From CAZDHT01 sp964505325 (GTDB taxonomy: Bacteria; Planctomycetota; PUPC01), in NCBI GenBank assembly GCA_964505325.1, contig CAZDHT010000082.1, forward strand, positions 1 through 18,547: a DNA stretch of 18,547 bases, in the 5' to 3' direction. The translations under genes and the position numbers were made by a program. Positions 1 through 7,561 of this stretch are shown here, piece after piece. A model generated the notes under the pieces. It made no database searches. It was not told where the DNA came from and saw nothing but the letters and a program-made list of their open reading frames with translations. Each line of letters opens with the position of its first letter. Position 1 is the first letter of the stretch.

Positions 1-2
1 CG

Positions 3-2384
3 GCGGGCTGGATGAAGGCCGACTTCGACGACAGCACATGGGCGCGCCTGCGCGGGCCTATGCTCGGCGGGTCCAACAGCGAGAGCTGGAAGCTGATCCT
101 CATGCGCGGAGCGTTCGAGGTCAAGGACCCGGCGAAGGCGGGCGACCTGACCCTGTCGCTGGCCTTTCGAGGCGGTGCCGTGGTCTACCTGAACGGGGAA
201 GAGATCGCCCGCGCCTTCATGCCCAAAGGCAAACTGAACCTCTACGCCCCGGCCGAGCCGTACCCGGAGGGGGTCTATTTCAGTGCGAAGAGGTTCACGC
301 TGTTCCGGCGGGCCAGGACGCCGGACGGGCGCCGCCGGATCAAAGAACGCGTGCGCAGGCTGACGGACTGCAAGATCCCCGCGGCCAAGCTGAGGAAGGG
401 GCTCAACGTTCTGGCGATCGCTATCCACCGTGCTCCGACGCCCGCCAAGTTCTATGCGAGCCGCCCCGAAGGCTACGGCGGCCTGCACGATGACTGCCAC
501 TGGGCCAAGATCGGGCTGCGTGACGTGCGGCTCGTCGCCCCGGCGGGTGCGGCGGTCGTGCCGAACACGTCGGCGCCCAAGGGACGCCGGTTCCTGGTGT
601 GGAACCACAGCATCATCCGCAAGGTCTTCCTCGAGGACTTCGCCGACCCGTTCGCGCCGCTGAGGCCCATCCGCCTGACCGGGGTCCGGAACGGCACTTT
701 CGCCGGCCAAGTGGTGGTCGGCGACGAGAAGCCCATCAAGGGGCTCAGGGCCGTCGCCGGTGACCTTAAAGGGCCGGGAATGATTCCCGCCACGGCGGTC
801 GGGATCCGGTACGGGGTGCGGGACGGCCGGCCGCATCCGCTGCCGGACAAGAGCGGCTACATTCATCCCTTCGACTCGCTGGAGGAGTTCCCGCCGGCCG
901 AGGTCCCGGTGTACAAGGAGCACGGCGGCGCCGTCCAGCCCATCTGGGTGACGGTCAGGGTGCCCGCAGACGCCAAGCCCGGCGACTACGCCGGGACGAT
1001 CACCATCGGCGCCGATGGGGTCAAGCCGGTCGGCGTGCCGGTCGAACTCAGTGTCATTGACTGGGCGCTGCCTGATCCCAACACGTTCACGGCGCACATG
1101 GACATCGTCGAGTCGCCCGAGTCGCTGGCCTTGGCCTATGGCGTGGAGTTGTGGAGCGCCGAGCACCTCAAGCTGCTGGACAAGACCTTCGCGCTGCTCA
1201 AGCCGTTGGCCAACAAGACCATTTACATCACGGCCATTCGCCGGACACACTGGGGCAACGAGCACGCCATGGTCCGATGGGTCCGCGACGAGAAGGGCGA
1301 GCTGCGGCCGGACTTCAGCATCGTCGAGAAGTATCTCGACGTGGCGACGAAGCACCTCGGCAAGGTCCCCGGCGTGATCCTCTACTGCTGGGAGCCGCTC
1401 AAGTCGATGGGCCACGCCGGCGGCGCCGGCGGCGCCGGCCGCACGACCGACAAGCCGATCTTGTACACCCTGTGGGACAAGAAGCGAAACACGCTGAAGA
1501 AACGCAAAGGTCCGGCCTGGGGCACGCCCGAGGCCAAGGTGTTCTGGGCCAAGTTCAACAAGGGCATCATCGCCGTGCTCCGGAAGCGGGGCCTCGAAAG
1601 GTCGCTGCTCTATGGACTGCTCGGCGACGCCCGGGCCACCAAGCAGGCCATGGACGACATTACCACCGGCGTCAAGGACGCCAAGTGGGCCTGCCACTCC
1701 CACTACTACTGCACCGCGTGGCAGGGCTATGACCTGGGGATGGCGATCGCGCTGTGGGGCATCGGCAGTTGCCCGGTCGATCCATCGGTGGGTTATGGCT
1801 ACGGATGGCAGAACCCGTTCTGGCTCTCCTATTATCCGCGCGAGATGTCCATGCTGACGACGCTGGTCGAGCATCGCATCAAGCTCGAGGCGTGGATGGG
1901 CGCCCGCTCGCGGAGCATGAGCGCCTACGCCAAAGCGAAAGGGACGCGCGGGCTGGGGCGGCTGGGTGCCGACTTCTGGATCGTGCTCAGGGACGCGCGC
2001 GGCCGCCTCAAGGCGAGTCTTGCCGGGCACTACCCCGAAAGCTACTGGGGCCAGCTCAACCTCAACTACGGGATTCCGCACCTGTTCGGCAAAGGCAAGA
2101 ACGGGCCGGTCCCCACGGTGCGGTCCGAGGCGGTCCGCGAGAACATCCAGGAGGTCGAGGCGCGCATCTTCATCGAGCGGGCGATCACCGACAAAGCGAG
2201 GAAGGCGAAGCTGGGCCAGGACCTGTTCGGGCGTTGTCGACGGGCGCTGGACAAGCGTATCCGGATGTGCCTGCACTCGGGCGGCGAAGGTCAGCCGTGG
2301 TTTATCAGTTCCGGATGGAACGAACGCACCGAGGAGCTCTTCCGCTTGGCGTCCGAGGTGGCGAAGAACTTGGAGGATCGATGA
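3..2384 (+). CDS. GH123/DUF4091-like protein with N-terminal galactose-binding-like domain (5' partial)
   Basis: The frame is open to the window edge. The codons before the first ATG (position 12) read A-G-W and lead into a 'DFDDSTW' motif typical of the start of a galactose-binding-like beta-sandwich, so the true start is probably upstream. Numbering from that ATG, residues 1-178 form this sandwich (note 'GGAVVYLNGEEIARAF'). Residues 193-350 are a beta-rich domain ending 'VELSVIDWALPDPN', and the rest looks like a TIM-barrel-type domain with 'YCWEPLKSMG' at 458-467. This layout resembles GH123/DUF6067-DUF4091 glycoside-hydrolase-like proteins, a family that includes N-acetyl-beta-galactosaminidases. 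Here the expected Asp-Glu pair appears to be Trp460-Glu461, so activity is uncertain. It overlaps the following paralogue by 4 bp (ATGA), implying an operon. The family call is from motif memory; the substrate is unknown. Confidence 0.8.
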   Translation, partial: AGWMKADFDDSTWARLRGPMLGGSNSESWKLILMRGAFEVKDPAKAGDLTLSLAFRGGAVVYLNGEEIARAFMPKGKLNLYAPAEPYPEGVYFSAKRFTLFRRARTPDGRRRIKERVRRLTDCKIPAAKLRKGLNVLAIAIHRAPTPAKFYASRPEGYGGLHDDCHWAKIGLRDVRLVAPAGAAVVPNTSAPKGRRFLVWNHSIIRKVFLEDFADPFAPLRPIRLTGVRNGTFAGQVVVGDEKPIKGLRAVAGDLKGPGMIPATAVGIRYGVRDGRPHPLPDKSGYIHPFDSLEEFPPAEVPVYKEHGGAVQPIWVTVRVPADAKPGDYAGTITIGADGVKPVGVPVELSVIDWALPDPNTFTAHMDIVESPESLALAYGVELWSAEHLKLLDKTFALLKPLANKTIYITAIRRTHWGNEHAMVRWVRDEKGELRPDFSIVEKYLDVATKHLGKVPGVILYCWEPLKSMGHAGGAGGAGRTTDKPILYTLWDKKRNTLKKRKGPAWGTPEAKVFWAKFNKGIIAVLRKRGLERSLLYGLLGDARATKQAMDDITTGVKDAKWACHSHYYCTAWQGYDLGMAIALWGIGSCPVDPSVGYGYGWQNPFWLSYYPREMSMLTTLVEHRIKLEAWMGARSRSMSAYAKAKGTRGLGRLGADFWIVLRDARGRLKASLAGHYPESYWGQLNLNYGIPHLFGKGKNGPVPTVRSEAVRENIQEVEARIFIERAITDKARKAKLGQDLFGRCRRALDKRIRMCLHSGGEGQPWFISSGWNERTEELFRLASEVAKNLEDR

Positions 2385-4279
2385 GACATCGTGACAGAGC
2401 TTCGATGGGATTGTGTCTGCTGGTGGTCGCGATGTTCGCGGCGACGGCTGCGACGTTCGCGGCAACGGCTGCGGCGGCCGCCGACTTCCGCGTCCACAAC
2501 GTCAGCATCGTCGAGCACGTGTCCCCCGGGTCGTTCAAGGTGCCGGCCGGGGCGGCAGGGCCAATCGAGTTGGCCGGGGTGCGGAACGGCACGTTCGCCG
2601 CGCAACTCGTGGTCACCGCGAACGCGCCGATCAAGGGCCTGGAAGCCGTGGCTTCGGGGCTGAAGGGCGCGGGGGTCATCCCGGCGTCGGCGGTACAGAT
2701 CCGATACGGGGTCGCCGACGGCGGGCCGCCGCGGCGCGGGAAGCTCGGCCCGTTCGATTCGCTGGCCGACGCGCCGCCCGCCGGGGCGGCCACGTACAAG
2801 GTGCAGCCGATCTGGATCACGGTGAACGTTCCCGCGGATGCGAAACCCGGCGACTACACCGGCACGGTCACCGTCCGCGGCGGCGGCCGGGCGGTCGAGG
2901 TGCCGCTCAAGCTGCGCGTGATCGACTGGACCCTGCCGGATCCCAACGCCTTCACGGGGCGCATGGACATCGTGCAGTCGCCGGAGTCGGTGGCGATGGC
3001 CTACGACGTGCCGATGTGGAGCGACGCGCACCTCCGCCTGTTGGACAAGACGTTCGCCCTGCTCCGGCCGCTCGCCTGCAAGACGCTCTACATCTCCGCC
3101 GTCCGCCGCACGCACTTCGGCAACGAGCACGCCATGGTCCGTTGGTACAGAGATGAAGATGGCGAACTCAAGCCGAACTTCGACCACGTCGAGAAGTACC
3201 TGGACGTGGCCGTCAAGCACCTCGGCAAGGTCCCCGGCGTGATCCTCTACTGCTGGGAGCCGCTCAAGTCGATGGGTCATGCCGGCGGCACCGGCGGCGC
3301 CGGCCGCACCGCCGACAAGCCCATCCTGTACACCCTGTGGGACCCCAAGCAGAACAAGCTCAAGAAGCGGACCGGCCCCGCCTGGGGCACGCCCGAAGCG
3401 AAGGAGTTCTGGGGCAAGTTCAACCAGGGCATCGTGCCCATCCTCAGGAAGCGCGGCCTGGAGAAGTCGATGCTCTACGGTCTGATCGGCGACGCGCGGC
3501 CCACCAAACAAGCGATGGACGACATCGACACGGGCGTGAAGAACGCCAAGTGGGCCGTCCACTCGCACCACTACTGCACGTCGTGGCAGGGCTACCCGGT
3601 CGGCTTCTGCATCGCCCTGTGGGGCATTCACCTCAACATCGTCGACCCCCGGCAGGGCCGCGGCTACGGCTGGCAGAATCCCCACTGGCTGGCGTACTAC
3701 CCGCGCGAGTTCGCGCTGACGTCGTCGCTGGTCGAGCAGCGCTACAAGCTCGAGATGTGGATGGGCGCCCTGTCGCTGCACGAGATGAAGTATCGCGGCA
3801 CGACCCGCACGGCCCGCGGGCTGGGCCGCATCGGCGGCGACTTCTGGATCGTGATGAAAGACCACCGCGGGCGGCTGCGGTCGACCCTCGCCGGGCGCTA
3901 TCCGGAGTCCTACTGGGGCCAGCTCAACCTGAACTACTGTATCCCCCACATCCTGGGCAAAGGGAAGACCGGCCCGCTCGCCACCGTGCGGTCCGAGGCG
4001 TTCCGCGAAGGCATTCAGGAGGTCGAGGCTCGCGTCTTCATCGAAAAGGCCATCGTGATCAAGGCCAACCGCGCCCGGGTGGGCGAGGCGCTGGCCAAGC
4101 GCTGCCGCGCCTTCCTCGACGAGCGGATCCGGATGGTCAACGTCGCGGGCGGGCCGCGGAAGGATCAGGTCTCGAGCGGCGGGAAGTTCGGCGCGGGCCG
4201 GCTCCCGCCCGACTGGAAGCAGCGGAACGCGGCGCTGTTCGAGCTGGCCGCCGAGGTGGCGAAGAAAATGGGTGACTAA
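2381..4279 (+). CDS. Exported GH123/DUF4091-like protein, tandem paralogue
   Basis: The ATG at 2381 overlaps the previous stop (ATGA). It precedes an Arg-rich n-region, a hydrophobic stretch ('GLCLLVVAMFA') and an Ala-rich cleavage region, so residues 1 to about 34 are a signal peptide. The same frame is open much further upstream, but that part is a shadow of the first gene. The 632-residue protein aligns along its mature length with the preceding protein (for example 'VRNGTFAAQLVV', 'YCWEPLKSMGHAGG', 'YESYWGQLNLNY'-like blocks) but lacks the galactose-binding-like domain. The Trp292-Glu293-Pro motif is the same as in its neighbour. A 62-bp stretch (3215-3276) is identical to 1350-1411. The role is probably exported glycan hydrolysis or binding, translationally coupled to its paralogue. 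The fold family is fairly likely; the activity is inferred. Confidence 0.85.
   Translation: MRHRDRASMGLCLLVVAMFAATAATFAATAAAAADFRVHNVSIVEHVSPGSFKVPAGAAGPIELAGVRNGTFAAQLVVTANAPIKGLEAVASGLKGAGVIPASAVQIRYGVADGGPPRRGKLGPFDSLADAPPAGAATYKVQPIWITVNVPADAKPGDYTGTVTVRGGGRAVEVPLKLRVIDWTLPDPNAFTGRMDIVQSPESVAMAYDVPMWSDAHLRLLDKTFALLRPLACKTLYISAVRRTHFGNEHAMVRWYRDEDGELKPNFDHVEKYLDVAVKHLGKVPGVILYCWEPLKSMGHAGGTGGAGRTADKPILYTLWDPKQNKLKKRTGPAWGTPEAKEFWGKFNQGIVPILRKRGLEKSMLYGLIGDARPTKQAMDDIDTGVKNAKWAVHSHHYCTSWQGYPVGFCIALWGIHLNIVDPRQGRGYGWQNPHWLAYYPREFALTSSLVEQRYKLEMWMGALSLHEMKYRGTTRTARGLGRIGGDFWIVMKDHRGRLRSTLAGRYPESYWGQLNLNYCIPHILGKGKTGPLATVRSEAFREGIQEVEARVFIEKAIVIKANRARVGEALAKRCRAFLDERIRMVNVAGGPRKDQVSSGGKFGAGRLPPDWKQRNAALFELAAEVAKKMGD
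2434..2475 (+). repeat. 21-bp tandem duplication inside a signal peptide
   Basis: Two adjacent 21-bp units, 2434-2454 and 2455-2475, agree at 19 of 21 positions. They encode the F-A-A-T-A-A repeat in the Ala-rich end of the signal peptide. This probably arose by replication slippage and lengthens the region before the cleavage site. Confidence 0.7.
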
Positions 4280-4298
4280 GACGTCCCGTCAACACCCT

Positions 4299-4352
4299 GG
4301 TGGGGCAGGCATTCTTGCCTGCCACCGGGCAGACAGGAATGTCCGCCCCACC
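4299..4352. repeat. Near-perfect 25-bp inverted repeat, REP-like dispersed element
   Basis: The left arm (4299-4323) and right arm (4328-4352) are 25 bp each around a 4-nt loop (accg). As RNA they give 21 Watson-Crick pairs, 2 G-U pairs and 2 mismatches. The outer bases are GGTGGGGC / GCCCCACC. It begins 19 bp after the stop of the second GH123-like gene and lies before the next gene's Shine-Dalgarno. Its form and position suit a REP/MITE-like dispersed palindrome that could also act as a terminator or mRNA-end stabiliser. There is no T-tract. That it is dispersed in the genome is from memory of similar sequences and is not shown by this window. Confidence 0.7.
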
Positions 4353-4413
4353 CTCTTGTTCGAGTGGCTGAACCAACGGGGACGGGAATGATCGAGTGAC
4401 CGACGTACGACAC

Positions 4414-4419
4414 AGGAGG
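4414..4419 (+). promoter_or_regulatory. Strong Shine-Dalgarno (AGGAGG)
   Basis: A full AGGAGG sits 8 nt before the ATG at 4428. It fixes the start of the PcRGLX/YetA-like gene and suggests that gene is translated independently of the upstream pair. Confidence 0.85.
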
Positions 4420-4427
4420 CATCCCTG

Positions 4428-6872
4428 ATGCGCGTAAGACGTTCATGGCTTTCGGTCGTTTGTGCAGTGGCGGTCCTCGCGGCGGGAAGCGCGGCCGCGG
4501 TTGAAGTGACGCTTACCCTCACCAACGACGTGAACACGGCGCGAAAGGCGGGCGTGGTAACCGCCGGTGTGCCGTTCGCCAGGGGCGCGGTCCGGGACGT
4601 GAAGAAGCTGTCGGTCTCGGCGAACGGCCGGGCCATCCCCGCCCAGTTCATCACCTTGGCGCCGTGGCCGGACGGTTCGGTGCGCTGGGCGCTGATGGAT
4701 TGCCAGGTTGACGTCCCCGCGGGCGGGAAGACGGAACTGCTTCTCCGCGACGACGGACAGAACGTGGCGCCAACGACGCCGGTCAAGGTGACCAACACGG
4801 CAAGCACGGTCACCGTCTCCACCGGGCCGCTCGAGTTCACCGTGGACAAGAAGCAGTTCAACCTGTTCAAGTCGATCAAGGTCGACGGGCAGGAGCGGGT
4901 GACCGGCGTCGGCAAGGGGCTGGTCATCTACACGCAAGACAAGAAGGCGGTCTCCGCGGGGCCGCCCGACGAGATGACCGTCAAGCAGGCCGGGCCGATG
5001 AAGGCCATCGTCTGGCTCAAGGGCAAGTACCCCGGCGTGCACAACGGCCTGATGGGCTATACCGTCCAGATCACGGCGTACGCCGGGCGAAAGATGCTCA
5101 AGGTCCGCGTCTGGCTGCGCAACGAGGGGGCCCACGGCTACACGCCCCGCGAGACGCCTTGGCGGCCGGAGTGGTTCGCCTTCGACGGCATGGCCGTGGA
5201 GCTGGGCCTGAACCTCGGCGGCGCCATCACGGCCGAGTGCGAGGACAAGGCGGCGAGCGGCAGCTTCAAGGTCCTCCAGACCATCATCCCGCCCAAGGAC
5301 GTCTACGACCAGCCGACCTACACGTTCAACAAGCTTCAGTACCACGTCACCAGCGGCAAGACGATGCTGAAGAAGGGGCAGATCACCGACGGCATCGTGA
5401 GCGTGTCCGGCGGCGGGGCGACGCTCACCGCGGCGATCCGCCACTTCTGGCAGCAGTACGAGAAGGCCATCGAGCTGGACGGCCGCACCCTCAAGCTGTG
5501 GCTGTGGCCGACCGAGGGGCGCTACCCCCGGATCATCCGCCAGCACCCCGCGCCCGGCTACGCCCGGAACATGGTGACCGCGCTGATCAAGAAGGACCTC
5601 TACAACATGCCCGGCGCCATCCACAAGGGCCACGAGATGATTCTCGACTTCTCGGGCCGCGGCGCCAAGGGCGCCGCGGCGACGCTGTCCCGGCCGCTTT
5701 TCGCCGTGGCGCCGGCGGCCTACTACGCGTCGACCGAGGCCGCCCCGGGCCTGTTCGCCCCGCCCGAAGTACGCACCGAGGACGACGAGTGCAACGCCAA
5801 GCTCGACGCCTGGATGCGCATGACGCGGAGCGTCGCCGATCCCAACCACAAGTCGAGCATCTGGTTCGCCCGCCGTGACCGCAAGATCAAACGCGCCCTG
5901 TGGAGCGTCGGCTTCTGGTACGGCTGGATGGACTTCGGCGACTTCGCCATCCCCGGCCCGGCGGCGGTCAGCCTGCACTACGACTGGCCCTGGGTGATGA
6001 TGGCCAACCTGATGCGGACCGGCGACCTCAACTACCTGCGCCTGGGCACGGAGATGATCCGCCACCGCATCGACATCGACCAGCAGTGGTCCGACCGCGA
6101 GCTGCCGCAGTATCGCGGATTCCAGCGGCCCGGCACCACCTACGCCCACTTCCACACCGCCCGCTTCACCGGCCCGCACCCCTTCGTCGGGGCGACCTGG
6201 ATGCCCGGCGTCGTGCTCTACTACATGCTGACCGGCGACCCCAAGACCCTGGAATGCATCGACCGGGCCATGGCCCACATCCCGCCCGCGTGGGAGAACA
6301 TCAACAAGTCGCGGGACTACTATGTGCGGCGAATCCCCGGCGACATGCAGGCGGTGGCGCGGACCATCTTCACCTACTGCGCGATGCACGGCCTCACCGG
6401 CGAGAAGAAGTGGCTCGACATGGCGACCAAGCTGTGGCACCGGTGCGTCCCCGCCAAGTGGAAGGACTACGGCCCGCACCTGCACGACCGCAAACAGATC
6501 CGCTCGCAGGACTACACCCGCGACGACATAAAGTACTGCTACAGCATCCAGGCCTTCTGCCTGCTGCACCACCTGACCGGCGACAAGAAGATGTTCGAGC
6601 TCCTGAAGGCCGGGTGCGACAAGGAGTTCCCCGAGAATTTCTTTGATGCGCCGCTCTTCCTCGCCGACCTCAACGCCTACGTGGCACTGAAGACGGGCAA
6701 GGAGGACTATCTGGACAACGCGATCGAGCACTGGATTTCGGCCTTCCCCGAGTCCAGGTGCCCGCCCGTCTATTTGCCGAACAACTCGCAGTGGAGCCGC
6801 CGCAAGGCGATGTTCATGCGCACCGGCCACCTGCTCCAGTACGCGCACTGGAAGCTCAAGCGGGAGAAGTGA
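4428..6872 (+). CDS. Exported PcRGLX/YetA-like protein (exo-rhamnogalacturonan lyase family fold)
   Basis: This is an 814-residue protein with a signal peptide at residues 1 to about 24 ('RRSWLSVVCAVAVLAAGSAA'). Residues 27-107 ('NDVNTARKAGVVTAGVPFAR', then 'WPDGSVRWALMDCQVDVPAG') match my knowledge of the N-terminal RIFT-barrel domain of the PcRGLX/YetA family, which includes PL26 exo-rhamnogalacturonan lyases. A central beta-rich region follows. From about residue 450 there is a helical toroid-like domain with 'FWYGWMDFGDF', 'HYDWPWVMMANLMRTGDLNY' and repeated 'LTGDPKTL'/'LTGDKKMF' helix-turn units. It probably acts outside the cytoplasm on rhamnogalacturonan-type or other uronate polymers, next to two other glycan-active proteins. 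The family is fairly confident. I cannot confirm catalytic residues, and a non-lyase function is possible because YetA-type homologues are largely uncharacterised. Confidence 0.85.
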   Translation: MRVRRSWLSVVCAVAVLAAGSAAAVEVTLTLTNDVNTARKAGVVTAGVPFARGAVRDVKKLSVSANGRAIPAQFITLAPWPDGSVRWALMDCQVDVPAGGKTELLLRDDGQNVAPTTPVKVTNTASTVTVSTGPLEFTVDKKQFNLFKSIKVDGQERVTGVGKGLVIYTQDKKAVSAGPPDEMTVKQAGPMKAIVWLKGKYPGVHNGLMGYTVQITAYAGRKMLKVRVWLRNEGAHGYTPRETPWRPEWFAFDGMAVELGLNLGGAITAECEDKAASGSFKVLQTIIPPKDVYDQPTYTFNKLQYHVTSGKTMLKKGQITDGIVSVSGGGATLTAAIRHFWQQYEKAIELDGRTLKLWLWPTEGRYPRIIRQHPAPGYARNMVTALIKKDLYNMPGAIHKGHEMILDFSGRGAKGAAATLSRPLFAVAPAAYYASTEAAPGLFAPPEVRTEDDECNAKLDAWMRMTRSVADPNHKSSIWFARRDRKIKRALWSVGFWYGWMDFGDFAIPGPAAVSLHYDWPWVMMANLMRTGDLNYLRLGTEMIRHRIDIDQQWSDRELPQYRGFQRPGTTYAHFHTARFTGPHPFVGATWMPGVVLYYMLTGDPKTLECIDRAMAHIPPAWENINKSRDYYVRRIPGDMQAVARTIFTYCAMHGLTGEKKWLDMATKLWHRCVPAKWKDYGPHLHDRKQIRSQDYTRDDIKYCYSIQAFCLLHHLTGDKKMFELLKAGCDKEFPENFFDAPLFLADLNAYVALKTGKEDYLDNAIEHWISAFPESRCPPVYLPNNSQWSRRKAMFMRTGHLLQYAHWKLKREK

Positions 6873-6979
6873 GCGGCCTGCGTCAACCACACCCGCCCGC
6901 CGCCCCACCAGGCCGCGTCTACATCCCGAACCCGCAAAGCGTTTCGTGACGTGTTTGCCCCCGCGCGGCCCAACGGCTG

Positions 6980-7032
6980 ACGTCGGACTCCCGACGTGAA
7001 GCGATCAGAGGCTCCGGAGAAGTGCCTTTTTT
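6980..7032 (+). terminator. Possible terminator region: hairpin followed at distance by a T-run
   Basis: The 293-bp gap before the BlaI-type gene holds a perfect 7-bp stem (6980-6986 / 6991-6997, 4-nt loop). Downstream are a weak AGGC/GCCT pair (7009-7012 / 7024-7027) and T6 at 7027-7032. A separate 8-bp inverted pair, GCGGCCTG/CAGGCCGC (6873-6880 / 6909-6916), starts at the preceding stop codon but has a 28-nt loop. None is a textbook intrinsic terminator. The combination plausibly separates the glycan-locus transcript from the next promoter. Confidence 0.35.
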
Positions 7033-7055
7033 CTTCTTATCTACGGTTTTTCTCG

Positions 7056-7084
7056 TTGACATGCTACGGGTTCGCTAGTAGTAT
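7056..7084 (+). promoter_or_regulatory. Sigma70-type promoter for the BlaI/M56 operon
   Basis: A perfect -35 box TTGACA (7056-7061) is followed after exactly 17 bp by TAGTAT (7079-7084), a 4/6 match to TATAAT. The region is AT-rich against a GC-rich background and lies about 80 bp before the BlaI-type start. Confidence 0.65.
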
Positions 7085-7105
7085 AGTAATATCCCATGCG
7101 ATGGG
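7076..7105. promoter_or_regulatory. Candidate repressor operator over the -10/start region
   Basis: TAGTA occurs twice with 8-bp periodicity (7076-7080 and 7084-7088), covering the -10 box. Just downstream is a short dyad CCCAT-GCG-ATGGG (7093-7105). BlaI-family dimers bind TACTA/TAGTA-containing dyads at their own promoters, so autoregulation here is plausible. The repeats do not form the classical palindrome, and the assignment is inference. Confidence 0.35.
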
Positions 7106-7165
7106 GCGAAATCATGGATGCCAGCAGCAACACATCGGTTCCGGGAGCATCGTCAGGAGAGCCCA

Positions 7166-7561
7166 ATGGCCAGGCCTCGATGCCAACATCCCACGCCCGG
7201 TGAGCTGGAGATCCTGCAAGTGCTCTGGGAGAGGGGATCGTGCACCGTCCGGGAGGTGATGGAGGCCCTGAATCCCACGCGACGGCGCGCATACACGACG
7301 GTCATGAGCTTGATGAACGTCATGTTCGAGAAGGGCCTTGTGAAGCGCGAACCTAGAGGCCGGGCGTTCGTCTATCGGTCCAGGGCGACGCGGAAGAGGA
7401 CGCTCTCCGCCATGGTTGGGGACCTGCTCGGCCGGGCCTTCGACGGGTCGGCCCGCACGATGGTCGTGCACCTGCTGGAACAGGCGGATCTCTCCGAGGA
7501 TGAACTGGACGAGATCCGCGAGGCAATTGACGCCTACGGGCGGAAACAGGGAGAGCAATGA
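7166..7561 (+). CDS. BlaI/MecI/CopY-family transcriptional repressor
   Basis: This is a 131-residue protein, the usual length for BlaI/MecI repressors. I chose the ATG at 7166 because AGGAGA (7155-7160) lies 5 nt upstream and the protein then begins 'ARPRCQHPTPGELEILQVLW', the normal family start. An earlier in-frame ATG at 7118 would add 16 atypical residues. Residues 8-75 form the winged helix ('CTVREVMEAL', 'YTTVMSLMNVMFEKGLVKRE', wing 'GRAFVYRSR'). Residues 80-125 form the dimerisation helices ('MVVHLLEQADLSEDELDEIR'). Known relatives repress their own operon until cleaved when a BlaR1-type M56 peptidase is triggered. That partner is the next gene, overlapping by 4 bp (ATGA). A promoter with possible operator repeats lies upstream. 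The inducing signal is probably not a beta-lactam, given the partner's domains. Confidence 0.93.
   Translation: MARPRCQHPTPGELEILQVLWERGSCTVREVMEALNPTRRRAYTTVMSLMNVMFEKGLVKREPRGRAFVYRSRATRKRTLSAMVGDLLGRAFDGSARTMVVHLLEQADLSEDELDEIREAIDAYGRKQGEQ

Noticed and set aside
1417..1442. GGCGGCGCC-type repeat (and its counterpart near 3285-3306) as a DNA regulatory repeat
   Set aside because: It encodes the conserved Gly/Ala-rich loop after the W-E-P motif in both paralogues, so it is explained by coding.
1754..2380. Upstream extension of the second GH123-like gene
   Set aside because: The extra 209 codons are an Arg/Gly/Ala-rich out-of-frame reading of the first gene; a proper signal peptide begins at 2381.
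2291..3949. A 552-codon minus-strand open frame opposite the second GH123-like gene
   Set aside because: Low-complexity antisense composition and no recognisable motif; the + strand paralogue aligns with its neighbour through this region.
4443..6908. An 821-codon open frame on the minus strand opposite the PcRGLX/YetA-like gene
   Set aside because: Its product is a low-complexity Val/Arg/Gly/Leu/His-rich mixture, the typical antisense shadow of high-GC coding, whereas the + strand gives a signal peptide, family motifs and a strong Shine-Dalgarno.
7056..7087. TATAGT (7082-7087) as the -10 box
   Set aside because: It gives a 20-bp spacer from TTGACA; TAGTAT at 7079-7084 gives exactly 17 bp.
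7118..7165. Earlier ATG for the BlaI-type gene
   Set aside because: It adds 16 residues atypical of the family and lacks a good Shine-Dalgarno, unlike the ATG at 7166.
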